Positions 1 through 6,214 of a stretch of DNA of 14,122 bases are shown piece by piece. The stretch is from CBFDBF01 sp050295355. Its GTDB lineage: Bacteria; Pseudomonadota; Gammaproteobacteria; Chromatiales; Chromatiaceae. The translations under genes were made by a program, and so were the position numbers. The first letter of the stretch is position 1, and each line of letters starts with the position of its first letter. A model generated the notes under the pieces. The model did no database searches and had not been told where the DNA came from. It was given only the letters and a program-made list of their open reading frames with translations. Location of the stretch: positions 1 through 14,122 of the forward strand of contig JBNKPL010000058.1 in the NCBI GenBank assembly GCA_050295355.1, given 5' to 3'.

Positions 1-83
1 AAACTTCTCTCGTTCCGCCTTGCTGGACGAAAAAATGGTCCCAGCGACGACAATCCGATTAGTGTTAACAGGCCCTAGCAACC

Positions 84-386
84 ATGTCTAGCCTTACTCT
101 ACTCCTGTTCCTTCTCGCCGTTGCCTGGTTCTGGCTCGACAGCGCCCGCAGCCGGGAGGCCGCCATACGGATCTGCGCCGCCGCCTGCCGGGAGCGGGAT
201 ATCCAGTTTCTGGATCAGACGGTGGGGTTGCGGCGGATCGGGATCGGCTGGACCCACAGCGGCCTGCGCCTGCGCCGTACCTATGGTTTCGATTACAGCG
301 AAGAGGGCGTGGAGCGCCACAGCGGCCATCTGGTGATGCTGGGCTCGCGGGTAGAGGATCTGAGCTTCGGCCTGCTCGCGGGCTGA
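84..386 (+). CDS. DUF3301 family small membrane-anchored protein
   Basis: This is a 100-residue protein of unknown function. Residues 2-18 are a hydrophobic segment that looks like a single N-terminal membrane anchor. It is followed by a basic, cytoplasm-like domain with the pattern I associate with DUF3301 proteins of gammaproteobacteria: a REAA stretch, two cysteines (C31, C35), LDQTV at 43-47, an aromatic/arginine RRTYGFDYS block near 64-72, and a GHLVMLG block at 81-87. Full length is normal for the family. The Shine-Dalgarno match is weak (only AGG about 12 bases upstream). The gene converges on sspB, with three bases between the two stop codons and no terminator between them, so the transcripts must overlap at their 3' ends. 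No function can be stated. The family assignment is from remembered conserved positions, not a search. Confidence 0.8.
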   Translation: MSSLTLLLFLLAVAWFWLDSARSREAAIRICAAACRERDIQFLDQTVGLRRIGIGWTHSGLRLRRTYGFDYSEEGVERHSGHLVMLGSRVEDLSFGLLAG

Positions 387-389
387 GCG

Positions 390-788
390 CTATTTGACCA
401 CCTTCAGGGTGGGACGCTGGGGCGGCGGCGGTTCCGGCTCATCGTCCGGCGACTCATCCGCACCTTCCGGCAGTTCATCCTGCGGAAACAGCATGCCGTG
501 GCCGTTTTCCCGGGCATAGATGCCGAGCACCGCCCCTACGGGCACCAGTACATCGGTGGGGGTGCCGCTGAAGCGGGCGGAGAAGCTGATGAATTCGTTG
601 CCCAGTTCCAGTCCGCGCACGGCGCTGGGGGCGATATTGAGCACAATACGCCCGTCCTCAACGTATTGGCGGGGGATTTCCGCCCCCTCCTCTTCCGCGT
701 CCACCAGCAGGTGCGGCGTCAGGCCGTTGTCCACCAGCCACTCATAGAGGGCGCGGACCAGATAGGGACGGTTGGAGCTGATCTCCAT
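390..788 (-). CDS. sspB: SspB, ClpXP protease specificity-enhancing factor
   Basis: This 132-residue adaptor delivers ssrA-tagged and other substrates (RseA in E. coli) to the ClpXP protease in the cytoplasm. The substrate-binding domain covers about residues 5-105 and carries family blocks RPYLVRALYEWL (7-18), LTPHLLVD, DGRIVLNIAP and IYAREN. A low-complexity acidic and proline-rich linker follows. The C terminus ends RPTLKVVK, matching the ClpX-docking tail (RPALRVVK in E. coli). Both functional ends are therefore present, and the protein is slightly shorter than E. coli SspB because the linker is shorter. It lies 30 bp downstream of sspA on the same strand with no separate promoter visible, so the two are probably one operon. 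The Shine-Dalgarno sequence is poor, which suggests translation coupled to sspA. Confidence 0.95.
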   Translation of the reverse strand: MEISSNRPYLVRALYEWLVDNGLTPHLLVDAEEEGAEIPRQYVEDGRIVLNIAPSAVRGLELGNEFISFSARFSGTPTDVLVPVGAVLGIYARENGHGMLFPQDELPEGADESPDDEPEPPPPQRPTLKVVK

Positions 789-813
789 GAGAACGGAAGC
801 TGCGCCTATCCTG

Positions 814-826
814 GCGACTTAGTCGC
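814..826 (-). other. Perfect 13-nt palindrome spanning the sspA stop codon
   Basis: GCGACT-T-AGTCGC is a perfect odd palindrome. On the minus strand it would fold as a 5-bp stem with the TAA stop codon of sspA as the three-base loop. It lies in the short sspA-sspB junction and has no U-tract, so it is not an intrinsic terminator. It could modulate sspA-sspB coupling or RNA stability. That role is inference only. Confidence 0.4.
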
Positions 827-1442
827 GCATCTCCCGTTCCAGCTCGGTGAGGCTCTCCTGGAACGATGAGTGATCGAACATGCGGGCGGCGTACTCACGC
901 ACCGCCTTGGCCTGGGACGGCAGCTCCACCTCCAGCGCCGGAAGCCGCCACAACAGGGGGGCGATGCTGCAATCCACCAGGGTGAGGTCGTCGCTCATGA
1001 AAAAGGGCTTGGAGCCGAATACCGGGGCGGTGACGGTCAGGCTATCGCGCAGATCCTTGCGCGCCTTGGCCGCGGCCTTCCCTCCCTCCTGAATGATATC
1101 CATCAGGCTGTACCAGTCCCGGTCCACGCGGTACATGAAGAGGCGGGAGCTGGCCCGGGAAACGGGATCCACGGGCAGCAGCGGAGGATGCGGGAAGCGT
1201 TCGTCCAGATACTCCATGATGATACGGGACTCATACAGAGCCAGATCCCGGTCCACCAGGGTAGGCAGGGTTCCGTAGGGATTCAGGTCCATCACGTCGT
1301 CCGTCAACTGCAACGGATCCACATCCACGATATCGACGGTAATGTTCTTTTCAGCCAGCACCATGCGAACGCGATGACTGTACGGACTCTGTGCGTCCGA
1401 ATAGAGGGTCATTACCGATCTCTTGTTTGCAACAACCGCCAT
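819..1442 (-). CDS. sspA: SspA, stringent starvation protein A
   Basis: This 207-residue protein has a glutathione S-transferase fold. In E. coli SspA binds RNA polymerase, is induced by starvation and is needed for stationary-phase acid tolerance and phage P1 late transcription. The N-terminal thioredoxin-like half (about 9-85) has MTLYSDAQSPYSHRVR, LNPYGTLPTLVD and ESRIIMEYLDERFP. Residues P84-H85-P86 match the surface pocket that I recall is essential in E. coli SspA. The C-terminal helical half carries LVDCSIAPLLWRLP. The active-site-like N terminus lacks a glutathione-transferase cysteine or serine arrangement, as expected for SspA, which has no GST activity. The ATG at 1442 has GGAG seven bases upstream. 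The gene stands first in an sspA-sspB unit, downstream of the pet operon terminator. Confidence 0.96.
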   Translation of the reverse strand: MAVVANKRSVMTLYSDAQSPYSHRVRMVLAEKNITVDIVDVDPLQLTDDVMDLNPYGTLPTLVDRDLALYESRIIMEYLDERFPHPPLLPVDPVSRASSRLFMYRVDRDWYSLMDIIQEGGKAAAKARKDLRDSLTVTAPVFGSKPFFMSDDLTLVDCSIAPLLWRLPALEVELPSQAKAVREYAARMFDHSSFQESLTELEREMRD

Positions 1443-1482
1443 ATTGGCACTCCGTTCAGATTACGGGATCCGGTATTTGCGA

Positions 1483-1495
1483 CAGCCTCAGGCTG
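1483..1495 (-). promoter_or_regulatory. Perfect 13-nt palindrome upstream of sspA, possible operator
   Basis: CAGCCT-C-AGGCTG lies 41 to 53 bases upstream of the sspA start, in the short space between the pet terminator and sspA. A regulator-binding site or a leader hairpin would sit here. No convincing sigma-70 hexamer pair could be placed around it, so the sspA promoter itself is not called. Confidence 0.35.
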
Positions 1496-1514
1496 CCCCG
1501 AATTCCGCCCGGAC

Positions 1515-1556
1515 AAGGAAAGGGGGCGCACAGTATAACCGAAACTGTGCGCCCCC
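1515..1556 (-). terminator. Intrinsic terminator of the petABC operon
   Basis: A perfect 13-bp inverted repeat (1522-1534 with 1544-1556, arms GGGGGCGCACAGT and its complement) encloses a 9-base loop. Read on the minus strand it begins 33 bases after the petC stop codon and is followed by TTTCCTT (1521-1515). The stem is very stable, and the short U-rich tail is present only on the minus-strand side. It should end pet transcription before sspA. Confidence 0.8.
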
Positions 1557-1588
1557 GTGTTATCAGTCAAGCGAGGACCGAAGGACGA

Positions 1589-2314
1589 TCAATGAATGTC
1601 CTTCCAGTACTCCTTTTTCAGCAGATAGGCCAGTACGAAGAATACCGCGATGAACATCAGCACCCAGACACCCAGCTGCTGGCGCTTCAGCTGAATGGGC
1701 TCGCCCACGTAGCTGAGGAAAGCGGTCAGGTCGCGCGCCACCTGGTCATACTCTTCGGTGCTGAGGGTTCCGGGCGTCACCTGCTCGAAACGCTCGAATA
1801 CTTCGTGCTCACCTTCTTTCTTGAATACCGCCTTCTGACTGCCCTGCAACTTCCACAGTACATGGGGCATGCTGGCGCTCGGGAAAACGACATTGTTCAC
1901 CCCGAACGGACGGGTGTCATCCAGGTAGAAACTGCGCAGGTAAGTGTAGACATAGTCCACGCCCCGCGCCCGGATCAGTACGCTCAGATCGGGAGGGGCG
2001 ACGCCGAACCACTTCTCCGCATCATTCGGATTCATGGCGATGTTCATGGTGTCGCCGATCTTGTCGGTGGTGAACATCAGGTTCTTCGTCACCTCATCCT
2101 CGGTCAGCCCCAGGTCCCGCGCCATGCGGTTGTAGCGCTGGAACTTGGCCGAGTGACAGCTCAGGCAGTAGTTGACGAAATACTTGGCGCCGCGCTGCAG
2201 GGAGGCCTGGTCACCCAGATCGATATTGGCCGGGTCGAGGTGGGGCCCGGCGCCCGCCGCCAGTCCGAGCATGGGGGCCATAGCCAACAAAAATGCGATG
2301 ATCAGCTTTTTCAT
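1589..2314 (-). CDS. petC: Cytochrome c1 subunit of the bc1 complex
   Basis: This 241-residue subunit carries electrons from the Rieske protein to periplasmic cytochrome c. Residues 1-20 are a Sec signal peptide ending LGLAAGA. The covalent heme site is CLSCH (C50, C53, H54). The sixth heme ligand is most likely M149 in the conserved ASMPHVLW block. The RPFGVNN segment just before it is also typical. A single C-terminal membrane helix spans about 213-232, followed by the basic tail KKEYWKDIH, so the heme domain is periplasmic and membrane-tethered. It is encoded as a separate cytochrome c1, not as a fused cytochrome bc1 polypeptide. Its ATG overlaps the petB stop codon by four bases (ATGA), which indicates translational coupling. 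It is the last gene of petABC. Confidence 0.96.
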   Translation of the reverse strand: MKKLIIAFLLAMAPMLGLAAGAGPHLDPANIDLGDQASLQRGAKYFVNYCLSCHSAKFQRYNRMARDLGLTEDEVTKNLMFTTDKIGDTMNIAMNPNDAEKWFGVAPPDLSVLIRARGVDYVYTYLRSFYLDDTRPFGVNNVVFPSASMPHVLWKLQGSQKAVFKKEGEHEVFERFEQVTPGTLSTEEYDQVARDLTAFLSYVGEPIQLKRQQLGVWVLMFIAVFFVLAYLLKKEYWKDIH

Positions 2315-3528
2315 TTGGTCACCCTCTCAGGAACAGGCTTGGTCTTGTCCAGCTTGCTGTAGATCGGCATCGCCAGGAAGAACAGGAAGTAATACACGGT
2401 TCCGATCTGCGCCAGCAGCTTGTACAGGTCGGTGGTGGGCTGGACGCCCAGATAACCGAGCATGATGAAATCGACCACGAACAGCCACAACAGCAGCTTG
2501 TAGAGGCCGCCCTTGTAACGGATCGACTTGACCGGGCTGCGGTCCAGCCAGGGCAGGAAGAACATGATCAGGATGGAACCGAACATGGCGATCACGCCCG
2601 GGAACGCGGACCCGGCAACGGAGGGCACCGCGCGCAGGATGGCGTAGAAGGGGGTGAAGTACCATACCGGGGCGATGTGCGCCGGGGTCTTCAGCGGGTT
2701 GGCCGGCTCGAAGTTGGGATGCTCCAGGAAGTAGCCGCCCATCTCCGGCGCGAAAAACACCACCGCCGCAAAGATAAACAGGAAGCCCGCCACGCCGGCG
2801 ATATCCTTCACCGTGTAGTAGGGGTGGAACGGAATGCCATCCTTCGGGATGCCGTTCTCGTCCTTGTTCTTCTTGATCTCAATGCCGTCCGGGTTGTTGG
2901 AACCCACCTTGTGCAGGGCCACGATGTGTATGAACACCAGGGCGGCCAGGATGAAGGGCAGCAGGAAGTGCAGGGCGAAGAAACGGTTCAGGGTGACGTC
3001 GGAGATCACATAGTCGCCGCGAATCCAGACACCCAGCTCCTCGCCCACCACCGGCACGGCGCTGAACAGGTTCACGATCACCTGGGCGCCCCAGTAGGAC
3101 ATCTGGCCCCAGGGCAGCAGATAACCCATGAACGCGGTGGCCATCATGACCAGGTAAACGATCACGCCGATGATCCACAGCAGTTCGCGGGGCTTACGGT
3201 AGGAGCCGTACATGAGGCCGCGGAACATGTGCAGATAGATCACCACGAAAAAGGCGGAGGCGCCGGTGGAGTGCAGATAGCGGATCAGCCAGCCCCACTC
3301 CACATCACGCATGATGTACTCCACGGAGCCGAAGGCCAGACCCGCATCGGGCTTGTAGAACATGGCCAGCCAGACGCCGGTCAGGATCTGGTTCACCAGC
3401 ACCAACAGGGCCAGGGAACCGAAGAAGTACCACCAGTTAAAGTTTTTCGGCGCGTAGTATTCGGCCAGGTGCTCATTCCACACCTTGGTGAGCGGGAAGC
3501 GCTCATCGATCCAGTTCAGGAAACTCAT
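2311..3528 (-). CDS. petB: Cytochrome b subunit of the bc1 complex
   Basis: This 405-residue integral membrane protein holds hemes bL and bH and forms the Qo and Qi quinone sites. The four heme-ligand histidines are visible: H86 (RYLHSTGAS) and H100 (IYLHMFRGL) on one helix, H187 (ALHFLLP) and H201 (FIHIVALH) on another. The full eight-helix layout is present, with the C-terminal part covering about residues 240-395. The Qo-site motif, PEWY in mitochondria and alphaproteobacteria, reads PVWY here (287-290), a variant I recall as common in beta- and gammaproteobacteria. The petB ATG shares one base with the petA stop (TGATG), and petB overlaps petC by four bases. All three subunits are therefore co-translated from one message. 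Confidence 0.97.
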   Translation of the reverse strand: MSFLNWIDERFPLTKVWNEHLAEYYAPKNFNWWYFFGSLALLVLVNQILTGVWLAMFYKPDAGLAFGSVEYIMRDVEWGWLIRYLHSTGASAFFVVIYLHMFRGLMYGSYRKPRELLWIIGVIVYLVMMATAFMGYLLPWGQMSYWGAQVIVNLFSAVPVVGEELGVWIRGDYVISDVTLNRFFALHFLLPFILAALVFIHIVALHKVGSNNPDGIEIKKNKDENGIPKDGIPFHPYYTVKDIAGVAGFLFIFAAVVFFAPEMGGYFLEHPNFEPANPLKTPAHIAPVWYFTPFYAILRAVPSVAGSAFPGVIAMFGSILIMFFLPWLDRSPVKSIRYKGGLYKLLLWLFVVDFIMLGYLGVQPTTDLYKLLAQIGTVYYFLFFLAMPIYSKLDKTKPVPERVTK

Positions 3529-4121
3529 CAGGAAGCACCTCCATCATCACCCACGATAATCCGGGTATCTGAAAGGAACCGGTACTTGGGAATCACCAGG
3601 TTGGTAGGCGCCGGCACACCGGAGAAAACGCGTCCGGCCAGGTCAAAGCGGGAGCCGTGGCAGGGACAGTAGAAGCCACCCTTCCACTCGGGACCCAGAT
3701 CCTCCGGCGCCACGTCCGGCCGGTAGGTGGGGGAACAACCGAGATGGGTGCAGATGCCGATGGCCACGAAGTATTCCGGCTTGATGGAGCGGTGGCCGTT
3801 CTGGCAATAGCCGGGCTGCTGCGGCATATCCGAAGCGGGATCGGCCAGGATGCCGTTGAGGGTCGGCAGATCCGCAAGGTTCTTCTCCGTGCGGCGCACG
3901 ATCCAGACCGGCTTACCGCGCCACTTGACGCGAATCAACTGGCCCGGTTCCAGCTTGCTGATATCGGCCTCGACCGGCGCACCCGCCGCCTTGGCCCTCT
4001 CGCTGGGAGCCCATGCCGCCAGAAATGGGTACGCAACAAAGCCGGCGCCGACGGCGCCAACCACGCTTGTGACGGCGGTCAAGGTCCGCCGTTTTTTCAA
4101 ATCCACGCCATCTGCGCTCAT
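3528..4121 (-). CDS. petA: Rieske iron-sulfur subunit of the bc1 complex
   Basis: This 197-residue protein oxidises quinol at the Qo site and passes one electron to cytochrome c1. A KKRRTLT sequence (9-15) followed by a hydrophobic stretch (about 16-36) is a Tat-type signal-anchor, expected because the 2Fe-2S cluster is inserted before export. The soluble domain has both cluster boxes: C124-T-H126-L-G-C129 and C152-P-C154-H155-G-S. H126 and H155 are iron ligands. C129 and C154 would form the family's structural disulfide. The insert between the boxes is of normal size. The ATG has a GGGGAG element about 10 bases upstream. This is the first gene of petABC, preceded by a leader of roughly 110 bases if the proposed promoter is used. 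Confidence 0.96.
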   Translation of the reverse strand: MSADGVDLKKRRTLTAVTSVVGAVGAGFVAYPFLAAWAPSERAKAAGAPVEADISKLEPGQLIRVKWRGKPVWIVRRTEKNLADLPTLNGILADPASDMPQQPGYCQNGHRSIKPEYFVAIGICTHLGCSPTYRPDVAPEDLGPEWKGGFYCPCHGSRFDLAGRVFSGVPAPTNLVIPKYRFLSDTRIIVGDDGGAS

Positions 4122-4236
4122 AAAGATGACTCCCCGAATAAGCCTGGGCAGTTAAAAGTATTCTTCAAATTAAGGCCGGAATTTACCGCTTTTCGGCGGT
4201 CAACGAAGACAATACGACCATCAAAACTGAGCGCGG

Positions 4237-4265
4237 ATTCTCTTACAACTGGCCCCCTAGGTCAA
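4237..4265 (-). promoter_or_regulatory. Candidate sigma-70 promoter for petABC
   Basis: Read on the minus strand, TTGACC (4265-4260, five of six matches to the -35 consensus) is separated by 17 bases from GAGAAT (4242-4237, four of six matches to the -10). It lies between the end of the Nif3-like gene and petA and would give a leader of about 110 nt. A small ACCGC/GCGGT stem-loop (4185-4200) lies within that leader. This is a sequence match only. Confidence 0.4.
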
Positions 4266-4286
4266 GGCCGGCGCCCCCGCCAGGCC
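4266..4286 (-). terminator. GC-rich hairpin just after the Nif3-like gene
   Basis: GGCC plus GGCG pair with CGCC plus GGCC to give an 8-bp stem with a CCCC loop and one bulged base, starting three bases after the stop codon of the Nif3-like gene. No U-tract follows (TTGACC comes next), so it may be a weak terminator, an RNA end-stabilising structure, or chance in GC-rich DNA. Confidence 0.35.
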
Positions 4287-4289
4287 GCG

Positions 4290-5039
4290 TCAGACCGGAT
4301 TTGGAATATCCACAAACTGGTGCTGCAAACCGAATTCGGCCGCCAGCCGGCCCAGCGCGCGGACTCCGAAACGCTCGGTCGCATGATGCCCGGCGGCGAA
4401 ATAGTGAATCCCCAGCTCCCGGGCCAGATGCAGCGTCTGCTCCGATACTTCGCCGCTGATAAAGGCATCCAGCCCGAGGGCGGCGGCCTGCTCGATATGG
4501 CCCTGGGCGGCGCCGCCGCACCAGCCCACGCGGCGAATGACCTCCCCGCCTCCCGGCAGATGCAGCGGCTCCCGGGCCAGGGCGCGCTGAATCCGGTCCC
4601 CGAAGGCCTGGGGCGTCTCCGCGGCGGGCAAACCGCCGGACCAGACCAATCCCTGCGCGTCCGCCGGGGCGCCCTCTTGAATCCCGAGCGCCTCTCCCAG
4701 CAGAACGTTATTTCCCAGCCGGGGATGGGCGTCCAGCGGCAGATGATAGGCCATGAGGGTAATGCCGTTTCGATACAGCGTTCCCACACGCCGCCCCTTG
4801 ATCCCCGTGAGGGGCGCGGGCTCACCTTTCCAGAAATAGCCGTGGTGCACCAGCAGCAACTCCGCCTGCGCCTCCATGGCCGCCTCGATGGCCGCCTGGC
4901 TGGCGGTGACCGCCGACACGATGCGCTTTATAGGCGATTCAGCCGCATCCACCTGTATGCCGTTGGGGCAGTAATCCTCGAACGAACCGCTGCCAAGAAG
5001 CTCGTTGCAGTAACTCTCCAGTGCTGCCGCTTCCACCAT
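4290..5039 (-). CDS. Nif3-like dinuclear metal centre protein (YbgI family)
   Basis: This 249-residue protein belongs to the Nif3/YbgI/DUF34 family, cytoplasmic proteins with a two-metal site. The biochemical role is not settled, with GTP cyclohydrolase I-like and metal-related functions proposed. Likely metal ligands are H65 and H66 in VHHGYFWKG, D103 in LPLDAH, and H218 and E222 in AGHHATE. The GEVSEQ block (196-201) and the IPNPV ending match E. coli YbgI end to end. The ATG at 5039 was chosen because AGAGGA lies about 8 bases upstream and it aligns with the family start. A longer reading from 5072 would add 11 residues without a ribosome site. The gene diverges from the AlgW-type protease and lies upstream of petA, as its counterpart does in Pseudomonas by recollection. 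Confidence 0.93.
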   Translation of the reverse strand: MVEAAALESYCNELLGSGSFEDYCPNGIQVDAAESPIKRIVSAVTASQAAIEAAMEAQAELLLVHHGYFWKGEPAPLTGIKGRRVGTLYRNGITLMAYHLPLDAHPRLGNNVLLGEALGIQEGAPADAQGLVWSGGLPAAETPQAFGDRIQRALAREPLHLPGGGEVIRRVGWCGGAAQGHIEQAAALGLDAFISGEVSEQTLHLARELGIHYFAAGHHATERFGVRALGRLAAEFGLQHQFVDIPNPV

Positions 5040-5053
5040 GTTGCCATCCTCTG

Positions 5054-5063
5054 TTGCATGCAA
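5054..5063. promoter_or_regulatory. TTGCATGCAA palindrome between divergent genes
   Basis: This perfect 10-bp palindrome lies inside the 41-bp gap between the starts of the Nif3-like gene and the protease gene. It is flanked on each side by the ribosome-binding site of one gene (AGAGGA on the minus strand, AGGGG on the plus strand). A shared operator is possible. No pair of promoter hexamers fits fully inside the gap. Confidence 0.35.
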
Positions 5064-5080
5064 AGGGGACATGGTAGGGT

Positions 5081-6211
5081 ATGCGCACCATGAAATTCCA
5101 CCGCTTACTACTGTTCGTACTGGTCTCCGTCGGCGCCGGCCTTATCGCCGCATTTACCGCCCTCCAGTTCCTGCCGGCCCCATCGCAACCGGCCGCGGCG
5201 CCGCCCCGTACCGTCGGCCCCGCCTCCTACGCCGGCGCCGTTCAGCAGGCCGCCCCCGCGGTGGTCAACATCTACACCGCCCGCATCACGGAGCAGCCCC
5301 AAAACCCCCTCTCCAACGATCCCATCTACCAACGGTTTTTCGGCGGCCAGACCACCCCCACACCCGCCGCTAAAAAGAAAAACAGCCTGGGCTCGGGGGT
5401 GATCATCAGCGCCGACGGCTATGTGATGACCAACTACCATGTGGTCAAGGGCGCCGATGAAATCCGGGTGGCGCTCACGGACGGACGGGTGATACAGGCC
5501 GACATGGTGGGCGGCGATCCCGATACGGATCTGGCCCTGCTGCTCGCCCAGGCGAAGAACCTGCCGGCAATCCGAATCGGCAGTTCCAGCAATATACAGG
5601 TAGGCGACATTACCCTTGCCATCGGCAACCCCTTCGGCGTGGGACAGACGGTAACCATGGGCATTGTCGGCGCCACGGGACGCAGCCATTTGGGCATCAA
5701 TACCTTTGAGGATTTCATCCAGACCGACGCCGCCATCAATCCCGGCAACTCAGGCGGCGCCCTGATCAACGCGGCGGGAGAACTGGTGGGGATCAACACC
5801 GCCATCTTCTCCAAAAGCGGCGGTTCGCACGGCATCGGCTTCGCCATCCCCATTGATCTGGCCAAGGATGTCATGATCCAGATCCTGAAACAGGGCCGGG
5901 TGATACGTGGCTGGCTGGGTGTTTCGGGCCAGGACATCACGCCCGAGATAGCCACCTCCCTTGGCTTCAAGCCAGTGCACGGCATATTGGTCTCTGGCGT
6001 GCAGGAGCATGGCCCGGCCGACAATGCCGGCGTCAATCCCGGCGACATCATCACCCGCATCGACGGGGAAGAGGCCACCAACGCCTATGAGGCCATGAAC
6101 CGGATCGCCCGACTGACGCCGGGAACCCGTGTTCATCTGGAGGGGTGGCGCGGACAACAGCCCTTTGCCGCGCAAGCGGTGACCGCGGAACGGCCACTCG
6201 AGACCGACTAG
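5081..6211 (+). CDS. algW: Inner-membrane-anchored HtrA-type serine protease, AlgW/DegS-like
   Basis: This 376-residue periplasmic protease is held by one N-terminal membrane helix (about residues 8-30). In this family it senses misfolded outer-membrane proteins through a PDZ domain and makes the first cut in an anti-sigma factor (MucA or RseA), releasing the envelope-stress sigma factor. The trypsin-like domain (about 55-265) has the full triad: H120 in TNYHVV, D150 in DTDLALL and S224 in PGNSGGAL. A short Lys-rich loop (AAKKK, 96-100) lies before the domain core. One PDZ domain follows (about 270-365), with a single copy as in AlgW/DegS rather than the two of DegP/DegQ. ATGs at 5081 and 5090 are both possible starts. 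The neighbours (hisC, hisD, hisG, murA) are those of Pseudomonas algW. The substrate sigma/anti-sigma genes are not in this window. Confidence 0.9.
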   Translation: MRTMKFHRLLLFVLVSVGAGLIAAFTALQFLPAPSQPAAAPPRTVGPASYAGAVQQAAPAVVNIYTARITEQPQNPLSNDPIYQRFFGGQTTPTPAAKKKNSLGSGVIISADGYVMTNYHVVKGADEIRVALTDGRVIQADMVGGDPDTDLALLLAQAKNLPAIRIGSSSNIQVGDITLAIGNPFGVGQTVTMGIVGATGRSHLGINTFEDFIQTDAAINPGNSGGALINAAGELVGINTAIFSKSGGSHGIGFAIPIDLAKDVMIQILKQGRVIRGWLGVSGQDITPEIATSLGFKPVHGILVSGVQEHGPADNAGVNPGDIITRIDGEEATNAYEAMNRIARLTPGTRVHLEGWRGQQPFAAQAVTAERPLETD

Positions 6212-6214
6212 CGC

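Noticed and set aside
1..83. Possible end of an upstream gene
   Set aside because: Two plus-strand frames stay open until 76-78 and 89-91, but the short translations show nothing recognisable. No promoter or ribosome site for the first gene could be supported either.
2677..3672. Plus-strand open frame of 331 codons opposite petB
   Set aside because: It is antisense to cytochrome b with all four heme histidines. The composition is that of a shadow frame.
5040..5072. Longer start for the Nif3-like protein
   Set aside because: The extra 11 residues have no family counterpart and no ribosome site precedes them, whereas the ATG at 5039 has AGAGGA at proper spacing.
3657..5093. Long plus-strand open frame of 478 codons opposite petA and the Nif3-like gene
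   Set aside because: It crosses two well-supported minus-strand genes and their non-coding gap, has no recognisable domain, and has the biased His/Gln/Arg composition expected antisense to GC-rich codons.
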